This document shows positions 47,163 to 56,174 of a stretch of DNA of 64,000 bases, one piece after another. The DNA comes from Amycolatopsis benzoatilytica AK 16/65 (lineage in GTDB: Bacteria > Actinomycetota > Actinomycetes > Mycobacteriales > Pseudonocardiaceae): positions 5,638,564 to 5,702,563 of the forward strand of contig NZ_KB912942.1 of the NCBI RefSeq assembly GCF_000383915.1, read 5' to 3'. Made by a program: the position numbers and the translations under genes. The notes under the pieces are model-generated. The model ran no database searches, was not told the DNA's origin, and worked only from the letters and a program-made list of their open reading frames with translations. Positions within the stretch are counted from its first letter, which is position 1. Every line of letters starts with the position of its first letter.

Positions 47163-49238
47163 TCACCGCCCCATGACCTGGTCGGTGTCGCGCACTTCGA
47201 TGCCGCGCGACGGGCGATACAGCACGAACACCGGTTTCCCGGCGACCACCTCGGGGTCCACCCGGCGCGGCTGCGCCCGGATGCCCGGCGGCGTGTAGCC
47301 CGGCTGGTCCGGGGCGGGCGCGGAGTACCCGCGGTCCGGCGCGCTCATCCGGGACGGCACGACCACCGGCTCCGGCTCGTCGCTCCACCGCCGGTCCGCG
47401 ACCGGGGACGTGTCGACCTGCCTGCTCTCCCGGAGCGGACGGCCCGAACTGGACAGCACGTAGTCGCCGGGCGCGCCGGCCACCGGGTGGTACTGGCCGA
47501 ACACCGGCGCCGCGCCGCCGCGGCCCGCGGGCAGCGCGCCCGCGGCCGACTGGGCCGGACCGATCGCGCCCGGCCACGGAGCGCCGGACCACGCCGCGGC
47601 GGGACGAGCGGCCCGGGAGCCGTTGTCGAGCCGTTGCGCGCTGGCGAACACCGCCGCCTCGGGCCGGTAGCGGCCGCCGCCGACGGTCGCGCCGATCGGG
47701 CCGCGCACCTCGCCGTCGACCACGTCGTCGGTGTCGCGGACGTTCTGCCAGAACTCGTCCTGCGGCGTCGGCCCGTTGTTCCCGCGAAACCGGGAGAAAA
47801 TCCCGCCGCGCGGCGACGGCACCGCACCGCCGACCATGCTGACCGACATCTCGACCATCTGCCACAACCGCCGCACCGGACGCCCAACCAGGAACAGCAG
47901 CACGGTGATAAGCCCGGCCAGCACCATCTTGGTGAGCAGGTTGAGCGAATCGCCCGCGCCGAAGATCGCCTGCAGCAGCAGCGCGTGCACGCCGGCCAGG
48001 ACGGACAGCACGACCAGGTTGAACGCGATCGCGCCGGCCACCTTGAGCACCCGGCGCAGGATGTCCGGGTGCAGCAGCGCGACCAGGCCGATCAGCGGCG
48101 CGGTGAGCGCGAACAGCCGGATCAGCACCTGGGCGAGCAGAACGGACGCCTTGGCCAGCAGCTGGAAAAGCGAGTAGACGAGGCTCTGGCCGAGAGCGAG
48201 GAACCCGGACCCGGTGCGACCACCGGCTTCGCCGGTGAAGTAGCCGGTGGTGGGGCCGAGTTTGGTCGAGATGTCTTTGAAGGCAGCCTTCTTGCCGTCG
48301 ATGACGTCCTGCTTGGCGTCGTCCCCGTTGCGCAGCTGCGGCCAGGTGAACGCTTGCGCGTCGAGCAGCTTCTCCCCGTATTGCTTGGCCTGCGGCGAAT
48401 TCGGGTCGCCGAATTCCCCGCGCAGCCAGTTCTGGTAGACGACCTCGTTGTGCAGCTCCGTCGGCAGGATGTGCCGGACGACCTTGTTCTCCGAGTTGTC
48501 GACGAACCCGGATTGGATATTGGTCGTGGTCTGCACGATCGCGTTGTCGATCGGATCCAGATAGCGCAGCATCGCCAGCGACGAGGCCGCCAGCCACACC
48601 GCGGCCAGCCCGTACAACGCGCGTTTGCTGACCCCGGCCAGGTCACCGCGCCAGATCTTGCTGAACAGCATGATCGACATCAGCAGCGCCACCAGGCCGA
48701 ACAGCTGCGCGTAAACGTTGTTGTAGACCTTCTCCGCGCCGGACTTCACCGCGTTGTAGATCGGGTTCAGCAAGCCGCCCTCGAGCACCGTGTAGTGCAG
48801 CGAGTTGGTGGCCCCGACGATGTTCTTGCCGATGTTGAAGAGCTGGTTGCCCGCCCAGGTGTCGATCGTCGTGCTCGGCGACGCGATCGCCGACAGCGCG
48901 GTGCAGTTGGTCTGGTAGGTGTTCCAGACCAACCCGGCGTAGTTGTACTGCAGGTACGGGCTGCCCGCCTCGCCGTGGCCTTCGACCGGTGGGTCGAGCG
49001 CGCCGACCATGCCCGCCCCGGGACGCTCCGGATTGGGCGATTCCCCGCACGCCGCGGCGTTCGCCGCCGGGGCGAAAAGCACCGTTTGCACGCCGATCAC
49101 CGCCACCACGGCGAGCATCGCCGCGCGGCGGCTGGGGCGGCCGCGGCCGGGTTTCGGCCCTTCCTTGATCCGCTTGCGCAGCGCGTGCCAGCCGGCGGCG
49201 AACGCGAGGACGAACGCCAGCGTGAAGACGGTGTTCAC
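47163..49238 (-). CDS. VirB6/TrbL-like polytopic channel protein
   Basis: 691-residue membrane protein. A first helix (VFTLAFVLAFAAGW) and a second hydrophobic stretch ending in ANAAACGES start it. A ~100-residue extracellular loop and then roughly seven more helices between about 165 and 430 follow (LFGLVALLMSIMLFSKIW, LIRLFALTAPLIGLVALL, LLTKMVLAGLITVLLFLVG). The last ~240 residues are Pro/Gly-rich and hydrophilic, like the tail of the 831-residue protein. Size and helix pattern fit VirB6/TrbL/Orf15, the core channel of Gram-positive T4SS. GTG 49238 has GAGGAGG 5 nt ahead. Its start overlaps the stop of a 17-codon frame. Confidence 0.82.
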   Translation of the reverse strand: MNTVFTLAFVLAFAAGWHALRKRIKEGPKPGRGRPSRRAAMLAVVAVIGVQTVLFAPAANAAACGESPNPERPGAGMVGALDPPVEGHGEAGSPYLQYNYAGLVWNTYQTNCTALSAIASPSTTIDTWAGNQLFNIGKNIVGATNSLHYTVLEGGLLNPIYNAVKSGAEKVYNNVYAQLFGLVALLMSIMLFSKIWRGDLAGVSKRALYGLAAVWLAASSLAMLRYLDPIDNAIVQTTTNIQSGFVDNSENKVVRHILPTELHNEVVYQNWLRGEFGDPNSPQAKQYGEKLLDAQAFTWPQLRNGDDAKQDVIDGKKAAFKDISTKLGPTTGYFTGEAGGRTGSGFLALGQSLVYSLFQLLAKASVLLAQVLIRLFALTAPLIGLVALLHPDILRRVLKVAGAIAFNLVVLSVLAGVHALLLQAIFGAGDSLNLLTKMVLAGLITVLLFLVGRPVRRLWQMVEMSVSMVGGAVPSPRGGIFSRFRGNNGPTPQDEFWQNVRDTDDVVDGEVRGPIGATVGGGRYRPEAAVFASAQRLDNGSRAARPAAAWSGAPWPGAIGPAQSAAGALPAGRGGAAPVFGQYHPVAGAPGDYVLSSSGRPLRESRQVDTSPVADRRWSDEPEPVVVPSRMSAPDRGYSAPAPDQPGYTPPGIRAQPRRVDPEVVAGKPVFVLYRPSRGIEVRDTDQVMGR

Positions 49239-49288
49239 GCAGGCCTCCTCGAGGCCGTCGCCGGCCGGGTCGGATCAGCGGGTTTCAT
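49235..49288 (-). CDS. 17-codon coupling ORF between virB4- and virB6-like genes
   Basis: MKPADPTRPATASRRPA. Its ATG overlaps the VirB4-like stop (ATGA, 49285-49288) and its TGA overlaps the GTG of the VirB6-like gene (GTGA, 49235-49238). The two AGG codons within it are the Shine-Dalgarno of the next gene. It may simply hand ribosomes across the gap; no peptide function is claimed. Confidence 0.45.
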   Translation of the reverse strand: MKPADPTRPATASRRPA

Positions 49289-52242
49289 GCGGCATCCCTG
49301 CCGGTGCCGCCTTTGCCCGCGCGGGCGTGCCGGTCCTCGGCCGAACGTCCGTTGTGCACTGCACCCTCCACCTCGCCGGTTTCGGACGCGAGCGGGTCCG
49401 GCGAGCCCAGCAGCTGCTCGTCGGCGAGACCGACCTCGAGTTCCGCTTGGAGTTCGAAGTCGTGTTCCAGCTCGTCGTCCTCCGGTGGGGCGGGGACGTA
49501 CGGCTTGGCCTCGTCCTCGCGGGGTGCCACGAGTTCGCTGCCGGGTTTCTTCGTGCGTGCGTCGGGCGAACCGGGGGTGGTGTCCATGACCGCGCGCAAC
49601 GAGTCGAGATGCGGGCCGGAGAAGTCGACGCGGATCCGCTCCACGCCGCCGGCGCCGTCGCCGAAGATGAACTGCCGGGGCTCCATGTCGCGTTCCAGGC
49701 CGCGCTGCGCACCCGGGCGGCGGCCCAGCGCCGCGACGACCTGCTCGTAGCCGACGCCGACCGGCACCTTCAGCAGCCGCAGCGCGTCCGCCTGGGCGTC
49801 GTCGTCGTCCAGCCTGCCGACGAACACCGAGTCCAGCAGCGCCACGAAACCCTGGATCTTCAGGAAGTCCGCCGGGATCTGCGACGAAAGCAGCACCCGG
49901 ACGTTCCACTTCCGCGAGTCACGAGCGAACCGGTTCATCAGCACTCGCCCGGTCGGCACCTCGGACAGGAAGAACGCCTCGTCGATCCAGACGCCCTTGC
50001 GCAGTTCCTTCGGCTTCTCGTACACCGACCGCTGGGTCAGCCAGGCCGCCAGGTTCAGCATTTCCACGCCGAGCGATTCGGCGTCGGTCCAGTACTCGCG
50101 CGGCACGCCGTCCTTGGGCAGGGTCAGACCCGCCATGGTCAGCACGGTCATCCGGTCGTCGCGGGTCTCGGCGTACGGGTCCGCGCCGTCCTCCGGGATC
50201 AGCAGCGCCATCCGCTCGCGCATCTCGTCCAGGAAGTCGGCGACCACGACCGCGTGCTCGTGGTGCTCGCTGGAGTCGCGCCGCAGCGCGTCGATGACCT
50301 GGCCCGGGTCCGCGTCGAACCGGCCGCCGACCGCGCGGACCGCGCGCAGCAGCACGATCCGGGTCTGCGCCATCCGGGACACCTCGTACGGCAGCACGCC
50401 GGTGAGCACGTCCAGCACCAGCCGCCGCCGGGTCGCTCCGGCGAGCGCCTTTTCGCGCCGCCAGGAGCGTTCCGGGTCCTCCTCGTCCATGAAGTGCTCG
50501 ATCAGCGGATCGGCGACCACCCGGTACGGGTTGAGGATGCCGGGCTGGGCGTTGAGCAGGTTGATCGGCCGCGCGTAGGGGCGGATCTCCGGCAGGTCGC
50601 ACAGCCGCGACAGCGGGCCGGACGGGTCGAGGATCGTCCAGTGCGCGCCGGCTCGCAGCGTCTTGTAGACGATTCCGCCGCCGAGGAACGACTTGCCGCC
50701 GCCGAGGCCGGCCACCATCGCGGTGAGGCCGGATCCGTCGCGGATCTCCTGTGCCATCCACGGATCCCAGGCGACCGGCCGCCGGGTCGCGGTGACCGTT
50801 TCGCCGAGCAGGATGCCGCGCCGGTCGCCGACCTCCGCGGTCGCGGTGGGCACCGCGGACGCCGTCCACACCACCGAGCCGCGGCGCATGTACGCGGCCG
50901 AGGCGAGCGGCTCGCCCGGGATGAACTCGCGCGCCATCGCGTACTGCGCTTCCGGGTGCTCGATGGCGATCTTCGGCTTGTACAGGTCGAGCAGCTGCTG
51001 GGCGAGCCGCAGCGCGTCGCGCTCGGTCGGCCCGGAGACCGCCAGCCGCCACCACGACCGCACCCGGGTGGCGAGCGCGGTGAAGCCCGACGTCATCTCG
51101 TCGTCGATCTCCAGCACCCGCCCGGCCTGCCGCGACAGCGACTGCGGCGGTTCCAGCTCGTGCTCGTCGGTGTAGTGCTTGACCTGCGAGCGGACCTTGT
51201 TCATCTGCCGCTGCAGCTCGCCGGACACCTCTTCCGGGCGGCGCACGTAGATCCGCGCGGACACCTCGACCGCGGCCGGCAGCCGGTCCGCGTGCTGGAT
51301 CCACGGGTCGTCCACCTCGGGGATCTGCAGCCCGTGCATCTGGCCGACGGTGAGCACCGCGAGGTGCCGTGACACGCCGGCGTTGGACCCGGTGCGGCCG
51401 CGCACGGTGACCGTCGGCGCGTACGGGTCGGCGTGGAAGTCAGCCGCGTCGGTGAAACTGGCGAGGTCTTCCGGTTCCCAGGCGGCGCCGGGCACGGCGG
51501 GCATGTTGCGCGGCGCGGGCAGGCCCAGCGAGCAGGAGCGGTGCATCAGCCAGGACATCTCCTCGGCGTGCACCGGGCGGCCTTCCAGCCCGGCGCTGCC
51601 GATGACCTGGTCGAGGTGCTCGATCTCGGAGTCCAGCGCGGCGAGTTCGGCGTCGACCGCCTCGGGCAGGATCCGGCGCAGCACCGGCGCGGCACGCTCG
51701 ACCGCGCGGTCCACCATCCGCCGGGTCTGCACCTGAACGCCCAGGTAGACCTCTTTTTCCGCCATCGAGCGGCCCATCAGCTGCTGCTGCTCGCCGATCA
51801 GGTAGTCGTCGAACGACGGCGCGCCGGGGACGTCGTTCGGCCGGCCGACCGCGTTGTGCACGTGCGCCTCGGCCCACATCCGGATCGGGTACGGCCGGTT
51901 CGTGACGCGCAGGTGCAGCCAGCGGCCCTGCAGCTCGGAGTACTGGCCGGCGATGGCCGCGATCAGGTCCCGGCGCTGCGAATCGGACCGGAACGACCAG
52001 CGCTGCGGTGCGAGCCGGTACCAGGCGTACACCTCGTACCCCGTCCGCAGCAGGTGCCCGTCGATGCTGCGCGCGGCGATCGACGGCGTGTACGCCGGTA
52101 TCGCCTGCTCACCGGGCAGCCGGCGGCCCTTGCCGCCGGAGTTCTTGCCGCCGGACGGCGAACGGCCCTGCGACTGCGCGTTCCACGCGTCGGCAGGGGT
52201 GTCCCGATCCCGCTTCCCTCGGCTTCCGCCGCGACCGAACAA
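49285..52242 (-). CDS. VirB4/TraC-family T4SS ATPase
   Basis: 985-residue ATPase, the probable motor of the cluster. After a basic Gly-rich tail, an N-terminal domain of ~400 residues (TPSIAARSIDGHLLRTGYEVYAWY in outline) is followed by the RecA-like domain: Walker A GLGGGKS near residue 510, DPSGPLSRLCDLPE, Walker B VWIDEAFFL near 750, and the VLLSSQIPADF sensor motif. A C-terminal acidic tail follows. The length and order fit VirB4 proteins such as Tn916 Orf16. The start is TTG 52242, chosen for GGGAGG 6 nt ahead and a 3-bp gap from the previous stop. No membrane helix. Confidence 0.9.
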   Translation of the reverse strand: MFGRGGSRGKRDRDTPADAWNAQSQGRSPSGGKNSGGKGRRLPGEQAIPAYTPSIAARSIDGHLLRTGYEVYAWYRLAPQRWSFRSDSQRRDLIAAIAGQYSELQGRWLHLRVTNRPYPIRMWAEAHVHNAVGRPNDVPGAPSFDDYLIGEQQQLMGRSMAEKEVYLGVQVQTRRMVDRAVERAAPVLRRILPEAVDAELAALDSEIEHLDQVIGSAGLEGRPVHAEEMSWLMHRSCSLGLPAPRNMPAVPGAAWEPEDLASFTDAADFHADPYAPTVTVRGRTGSNAGVSRHLAVLTVGQMHGLQIPEVDDPWIQHADRLPAAVEVSARIYVRRPEEVSGELQRQMNKVRSQVKHYTDEHELEPPQSLSRQAGRVLEIDDEMTSGFTALATRVRSWWRLAVSGPTERDALRLAQQLLDLYKPKIAIEHPEAQYAMAREFIPGEPLASAAYMRRGSVVWTASAVPTATAEVGDRRGILLGETVTATRRPVAWDPWMAQEIRDGSGLTAMVAGLGGGKSFLGGGIVYKTLRAGAHWTILDPSGPLSRLCDLPEIRPYARPINLLNAQPGILNPYRVVADPLIEHFMDEEDPERSWRREKALAGATRRRLVLDVLTGVLPYEVSRMAQTRIVLLRAVRAVGGRFDADPGQVIDALRRDSSEHHEHAVVVADFLDEMRERMALLIPEDGADPYAETRDDRMTVLTMAGLTLPKDGVPREYWTDAESLGVEMLNLAAWLTQRSVYEKPKELRKGVWIDEAFFLSEVPTGRVLMNRFARDSRKWNVRVLLSSQIPADFLKIQGFVALLDSVFVGRLDDDDAQADALRLLKVPVGVGYEQVVAALGRRPGAQRGLERDMEPRQFIFGDGAGGVERIRVDFSGPHLDSLRAVMDTTPGSPDARTKKPGSELVAPREDEAKPYVPAPPEDDELEHDFELQAELEVGLADEQLLGSPDPLASETGEVEGAVHNGRSAEDRHARAGKGGTGRDAA

Positions 52243-52245
52243 CGA

Positions 52246-52734
52246 CTACCTCCCGGCCCGAGCCGCGGGGCGGCTCCGGCGCGCTCGTGGTGCTCCCTGA
52301 TTCCCGGCCCTGGTTCCCGCTCCGCGGCTGACGCCGTGGTGCTGGTATTGCCGCCTTCTTTTGTGCTTCGGCAGCGGGCGCTGCGCCCGCACCCGGACCC
52401 GGCTGGCGCTCGCCGCGCCGCCCTCGCCCGAAGTCTGTTCACGCGGCGCGCGCAGCTCCTGGCCCATCATCGCGATCACCGCGCCCAGCGGGCGCTCGTG
52501 GCTGATCTTGGCGGTGATCAGCCGGGTGATCACGATCGTGGCCACGAACGCCCACGCCGTGGAAAAGAACCCGAAACTCCAGCCGACCCACCGCTCCACG
52601 GTGAGCACGAGCAGGAAGATGGGAATGCCGACGAGCCACGCGACGTAGCGGGCACGCCAGGGAAAAGTCGCCTTCGGCGGGCCGAGCCAGACGGCATCGA
52701 CCCGGTATACCTCGTCATCGGTCCTGATCCGCAC
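52246..52734 (-). CDS. VirB3/PrgI-like membrane protein
   Basis: 162-residue protein with two adjacent helices (VAWLVGIPIFLLVLTVERWVG and FGFFSTAWAFVATIVITRLI in outline, about 30-70) after a short DDEVYRVDAVWLGPP head, then ISHERPLGAV and a long basic, disordered tail rich in Arg, Ala and Pro. VirB3/PrgI-type proteins have this head-two-helix form and always lie beside VirB4. GTG 52734 has GGAGCAGG upstream. 12 bp after the pilin-like gene. Confidence 0.78.
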   Translation of the reverse strand: MRIRTDDEVYRVDAVWLGPPKATFPWRARYVAWLVGIPIFLLVLTVERWVGWSFGFFSTAWAFVATIVITRLITAKISHERPLGAVIAMMGQELRAPREQTSGEGGAASASRVRVRAQRPLPKHKRRRQYQHHGVSRGAGTRAGNQGAPRARRSRPAARAGR

Positions 52735-52746
52735 GCCTGCTCCGCC

Positions 52747-53010
52747 TCAGCCGGTGAACAGGCCGGCGATCCACTGGCCCACGTTGACGCCCGCGCCGCT
52801 CACCGCCAGCCCGATGATCGCGAGCGCGATGACGACGCCGGCGAGCCGCCGCATGACCCCTGCGTTGTCTCCCTTGCCGCCGCCGAGCCACAGCAGCAGA
52901 AGCGCTACCGCGAGCAGCACGAGCGGGATGACGTTGTCGAGCAGCCAAGTGCGGACATTGGCGGTGCCGAGCCCGGCAGCCAGCGTCTCGAGGGTGGTCA
53001 TGCTGGTCAT
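52747..53010 (-). CDS. VirB2/pilin-like small membrane protein
   Basis: 87 residues with two hydrophobic helices (NVIPLVLLAVALLLLWLGGG and MRRLAGVVIALAIIGLAVSG, split by a short GDNAGV turn) and a hydrophobic C-terminus VNVGQWIAGLFTG. Size and topology match TrbC/VirB2-type subunits and TcpD-like small proteins, although the signal peptide typical of VirB2 pilins is not clear. ATG 53010, GGGAGT ahead. First gene of the operon. Confidence 0.75.
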   Translation of the reverse strand: MTSMTTLETLAAGLGTANVRTWLLDNVIPLVLLAVALLLLWLGGGKGDNAGVMRRLAGVVIALAIIGLAVSGAGVNVGQWIAGLFTG

Positions 53011-53073
53011 CGCGATACTCCCGGTGCACGGTTGGCGCCGCGCTGGTCTGGCTTCGGCGAAGCTGTGAACACC

Positions 53074-53102
53074 ATCATGGCGTTACTTGGCGTAATGGTC
53101 AA
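53074..53102 (-). promoter_or_regulatory. Promoter of the T4SS-like operon with dyad
   Basis: On the minus strand TTGACC (53097-53102), 17-nt spacer, CATGAT (53074-53079), about 65 nt ahead of the first ATG. Within the spacer is the dyad TTAC-N5-GTAA (53083-53095), a possible operator. Confidence 0.5.
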
Positions 53103-53477
53103 AGCGCGCTGGGTACATGTCGACTTGTGGTCAAGGTTGGGTGCTGCGGTCCGGTGCACAGGATTGCTCGCCCTCCATCATCGTGGCAAGGGTGCTCCGG
53201 ATTAACCCCAGCCACCCGGATTTCGCAGCGCACCGGCGAAGTGGCCCCGCAGGAGGTGCGGTGGTCACTCTCGGTGCGCTCCAGCCCGGCGTGTCGGGCG
53301 GGGACCAGTGTGACATGCCCCGATCGGCCCCTCGCCGCGAGTCCGGTGCGTGAGCGCGGCGCTTGGAAAACGATCTGGAATCGATCACTCTCCGATGCGA
53401 TTCCGGTCACTACCGCGCCCGAAGTGCGCACTTGTTCACTACAAAGCGTGATCTCGGGCAGCCCGGCCGCCGCGAGG
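53103..53477. other. 375-bp intergenic stretch with no recognisable gene
   Basis: Between the T4SS-like promoter and the stop of the SCO6745-like gene. Short open frames exist on both strands but lack ribosome sites and family resemblance. No clear hairpin seen. Confidence 0.5.
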
Positions 53478-54335
53478 TCAGCCGCGCGGCTTGAGGCTCG
53501 GGATCGCGCCCGCCTTGATCGCGGTACGGCCGAGCGGACGGCACAGCTCCGCCAACCGGGCGGTCTTCTCCGCGCCGAGGTGCTGCCACGGCCCCCGCGA
53601 CGCCGCGTTGGTCGCCGCTTCGACCCGCTCCCGCAAGTCCTGCCCGCGCTCGGTGAGCGTGCCGTCCGCGGCGAGGATCCCGTCGTCGGTCAACGCGGCG
53701 ACCTCGGCGTCCCACTGCTCGTCGCTCCACCCCCGGGTGCGCCTCACCGCGGCCGCGGCGGTCCCGTCGCCGGTCGCGGTGTGCGTGACCAGCGCGGCGA
53801 GCCCGGAAAGCCCGTGCACGGTCAACGCGGCGACGTGCGCGTCCCCGCGGTACTCCCGCAGCAACGTGAGCGCGTGCCACAACACGAGGTGCGGCTGTTC
53901 GGGCCAAGCCAAGTGTGCATGCCCGGCGTAAAGCGGACGCCCTTCCGGCGTAGCTCCCTCGGTCGCTTCTCGCGCCAGCTCCGCGGCTTCGGCGACCGCT
54001 GCGGACGCGAGCGTTTCTTCCCCGAGCAACCGCCGGTAAGCGTCGTCGACCGCCGCGAACCGAGCCGCCAGGATCGCTTCCGGCGTCGCGAGCTCCCAGG
54101 CACGCGGAACGGACCGGGCGACTGTCTCCGGGTTGAAGTTGTGGAACGTCGCCGTGACCACCGCCGGCCCGACCGGCCCCATCGCCGCCGACCGGCTGGC
54201 GAAGTACGCCATCGACCCGCCCTCGAGACCGACGGCGGAGAGCCGTTCCTGTGCCTCCGGCGCGAAGTAGATCAGAGCGTGCAGGACATCGAAATTCTTC
54301 TTGAACGCGACAGCTTCCGCGGCGGCTTCACCCAT
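53478..54335 (-). CDS. SCO6745-family protein, winged-helix-like
   Basis: 285-residue cytoplasmic protein. KNFDVLHALIYFAPEAQERLSAVGL, SRSAAMGPVGPAVVTATFHNFNP in outline, HLVLWHALTLLREYRGDAHVAALT and a C-terminal winged-helix-like part (EVAALTDDGILAADGTLTERG) match proteins annotated as the SCO6745 family, common in actinobacteria and of unknown role; many neighbours annotate it as a MarR-like regulator. ATG 54335 is supported by a TACTAT box 7 nt ahead and the lack of a Shine-Dalgarno. It follows the RNase P RNA gene in the same direction. Confidence 0.82.
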   Translation of the reverse strand: MGEAAAEAVAFKKNFDVLHALIYFAPEAQERLSAVGLEGGSMAYFASRSAAMGPVGPAVVTATFHNFNPETVARSVPRAWELATPEAILAARFAAVDDAYRRLLGEETLASAAVAEAAELAREATEGATPEGRPLYAGHAHLAWPEQPHLVLWHALTLLREYRGDAHVAALTVHGLSGLAALVTHTATGDGTAAAAVRRTRGWSDEQWDAEVAALTDDGILAADGTLTERGQDLRERVEAATNAASRGPWQHLGAEKTARLAELCRPLGRTAIKAGAIPSLKPRG

Positions 54336-54342
54336 GCGGCTG

Positions 54343-54348
54343 ATAGTA
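54343..54348 (-). promoter_or_regulatory. Putative -10 box for leaderless SCO6745-like mRNA
   Basis: TACTAT on the minus strand, 7 nt ahead of ATG 54335, just beyond the rnpB 3' end. Confidence 0.45.
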
Positions 54349-54356
54349 GTGATGCG

Positions 54357-54753
<397 letters not shown>

Positions 54754-54913
54754 GAAGCAGCCTACCCGGTGGCCGGGGCGGGGCGGCGAGGGCGGGTTGG
54801 GTTCGGCCCGGCCGGCCGGCCCGGTGTCCCGATCCGGAGCACGCCCCGGGGTAGCGATCCGGCTTCGGGGTGCCGCACCGCACAAGCCGTCCCAAGCTCG
54901 ACCGCGACCCGGC

Positions 54914-54919
54914 TACCGT
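54914..54919 (+). promoter_or_regulatory. Putative -10 box for leaderless permease mRNA
   Basis: TACCGT, 7 nt ahead of the GTG at 54927, no Shine-Dalgarno. Confidence 0.4.
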
Positions 54920-54926
54920 CCTCACC

Positions 54927-56168
54927 GTGCCCAGCCCCCTAGCCGCAGCAGCCTCCCTGCTCCTGCTGGCGATCACCCTTCTCTTCGCGATCACTCGTCC
55001 GCGGAACCTCCCCGAAGCAGCTGTCGCCCTCCCCGCCGCCGCTGTCGCGATCGGACTGGGTCTCACCACCCCCCAGGAAGCCGCCCAGAGGACCGTTCAG
55101 ATCCTCCCCACGCTCGGCTTCCTCGCCGCGATTCTCCTGGTCAGCCACCTGGCCGCGGCGGAAGGCGTCTTCACCTGGCTGGGCGGGAAACTCGCCGAAA
55201 CCTGCCGGGGCAGGCCCCGCCCTCTCCTGCTGCTCACCTTCGCCGCCGCCGCGCTGGTCACCGCAGTTCTCAGTCTCGACGCGACGGTCGTCCTGCTGAC
55301 CCCGGTGGTGCTGGCCACCGCCGCGCATCTGAAGCTCACCGCGCGCCCGCACGTCTACGCCTGCGCACACCTGGCCAACTCGGCCTCCACCCTGTTCCCC
55401 GTCTCCAATCTCACCAACCTGCTCGCTTTTTCCGCCTCCGGCCTCACCTTCGCCGGCTTCACCGCGCTCATGGCAGTGCCCTGGCTGGTCACCATCGCCA
55501 TCGAGCTGGCCGTCTTCGCCTGGTTCTTCCGCGGAGACCTCAGGCAACCGCCCAGCACCGAAAAACCCGAGCACCGCGAGCCCCCGGTGTTCACCCTCGG
55601 GGTCTTGGCCGTGATGCTCGCCGGCTTCGCGACCGGCCAGCTGGTCCACGTGGAACCGGTCTGGATCGCCGCGCTGGCCGCGCTGGTCCTGGCCGCGAAG
55701 GCGTTGGCAGAACGCAAAATCCGCCCCTGGCAAGTGATCACCGAGGCGTCGCCGCTGCTGGTCCTGTTCGTCGTCGCGCTGGCGGTAATCGTGGAAGCCG
55801 TCGACAAACACGTCCTGGGCGGCCTGCTGCAGAACCTCCTGCCGACCACCGCCGGCCTGCCCGAGCTTCTGACCGCCGCGGCGGTCGCCGCGATCCTGGC
55901 GAACCTGGTCAACAATCTGCCGGCGACCCTGATCCTGCTGTCCGTGCTGGGCCCGCACCCGAATCAAGGCGTCCTGCTCGCCGTCCTGCTCGGCGTGAAC
56001 ATCGGCCCGAACGCGACCTACCTCGGCTCGCTGGCGACGCTGCTCTGGCGGCGCGTCGTGCTGCGCCACGGCGAGCACCCGAGCGCACGCGAATTCCACG
56101 TCCTCGGAGCGCTCACCACGCCGGTTTCGCTGGCCGCCGCGACCTGCGCGCTGTGGCTGGTGCGGTGA
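54927..56168 (+). CDS. ArsB/NhaD-type anion permease
   Basis: 413-residue membrane carrier of the ion-transporter superfamily (ArsB/SLC13-like). About eleven or twelve helices are arranged as two repeats. The paired family motifs are SLDATVVLLTPVVLAT with ANSASTLFPVSNLTNLLAFS (about 105-170) and, in the second half, ANLVNNLPATLILLS with NIGPNATYLGSLATLLW (about 330-375). The family exports arsenite or moves other anions or sodium; no arsenic-resistance genes adjoin, so the substrate is open. GTG 54927 is preferred to GTG 54870 because the hydrophobic first helix begins there and a -10-like box precedes. Convergent with the GT-C gene 6 bp away. Confidence 0.85.
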   Translation: MPSPLAAAASLLLLAITLLFAITRPRNLPEAAVALPAAAVAIGLGLTTPQEAAQRTVQILPTLGFLAAILLVSHLAAAEGVFTWLGGKLAETCRGRPRPLLLLTFAAAALVTAVLSLDATVVLLTPVVLATAAHLKLTARPHVYACAHLANSASTLFPVSNLTNLLAFSASGLTFAGFTALMAVPWLVTIAIELAVFAWFFRGDLRQPPSTEKPEHREPPVFTLGVLAVMLAGFATGQLVHVEPVWIAALAALVLAAKALAERKIRPWQVITEASPLLVLFVVALAVIVEAVDKHVLGGLLQNLLPTTAGLPELLTAAAVAAILANLVNNLPATLILLSVLGPHPNQGVLLAVLLGVNIGPNATYLGSLATLLWRRVVLRHGEHPSAREFHVLGALTTPVSLAAATCALWLVR

Positions 56169-56174
56169 GCGGAC

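Noticed and set aside
47082..51372. Plus-strand frames of 835 and 809 codons across the T4SS-like genes
   Set aside because: Antisense to genes with clear helices and Walker motifs; no recognisable product.
42746..53102. A complete integrative conjugative element
   Set aside because: No relaxase, coupling ATPase, integrase, tRNA gene or flanking direct repeat could be found around the operon within the window.
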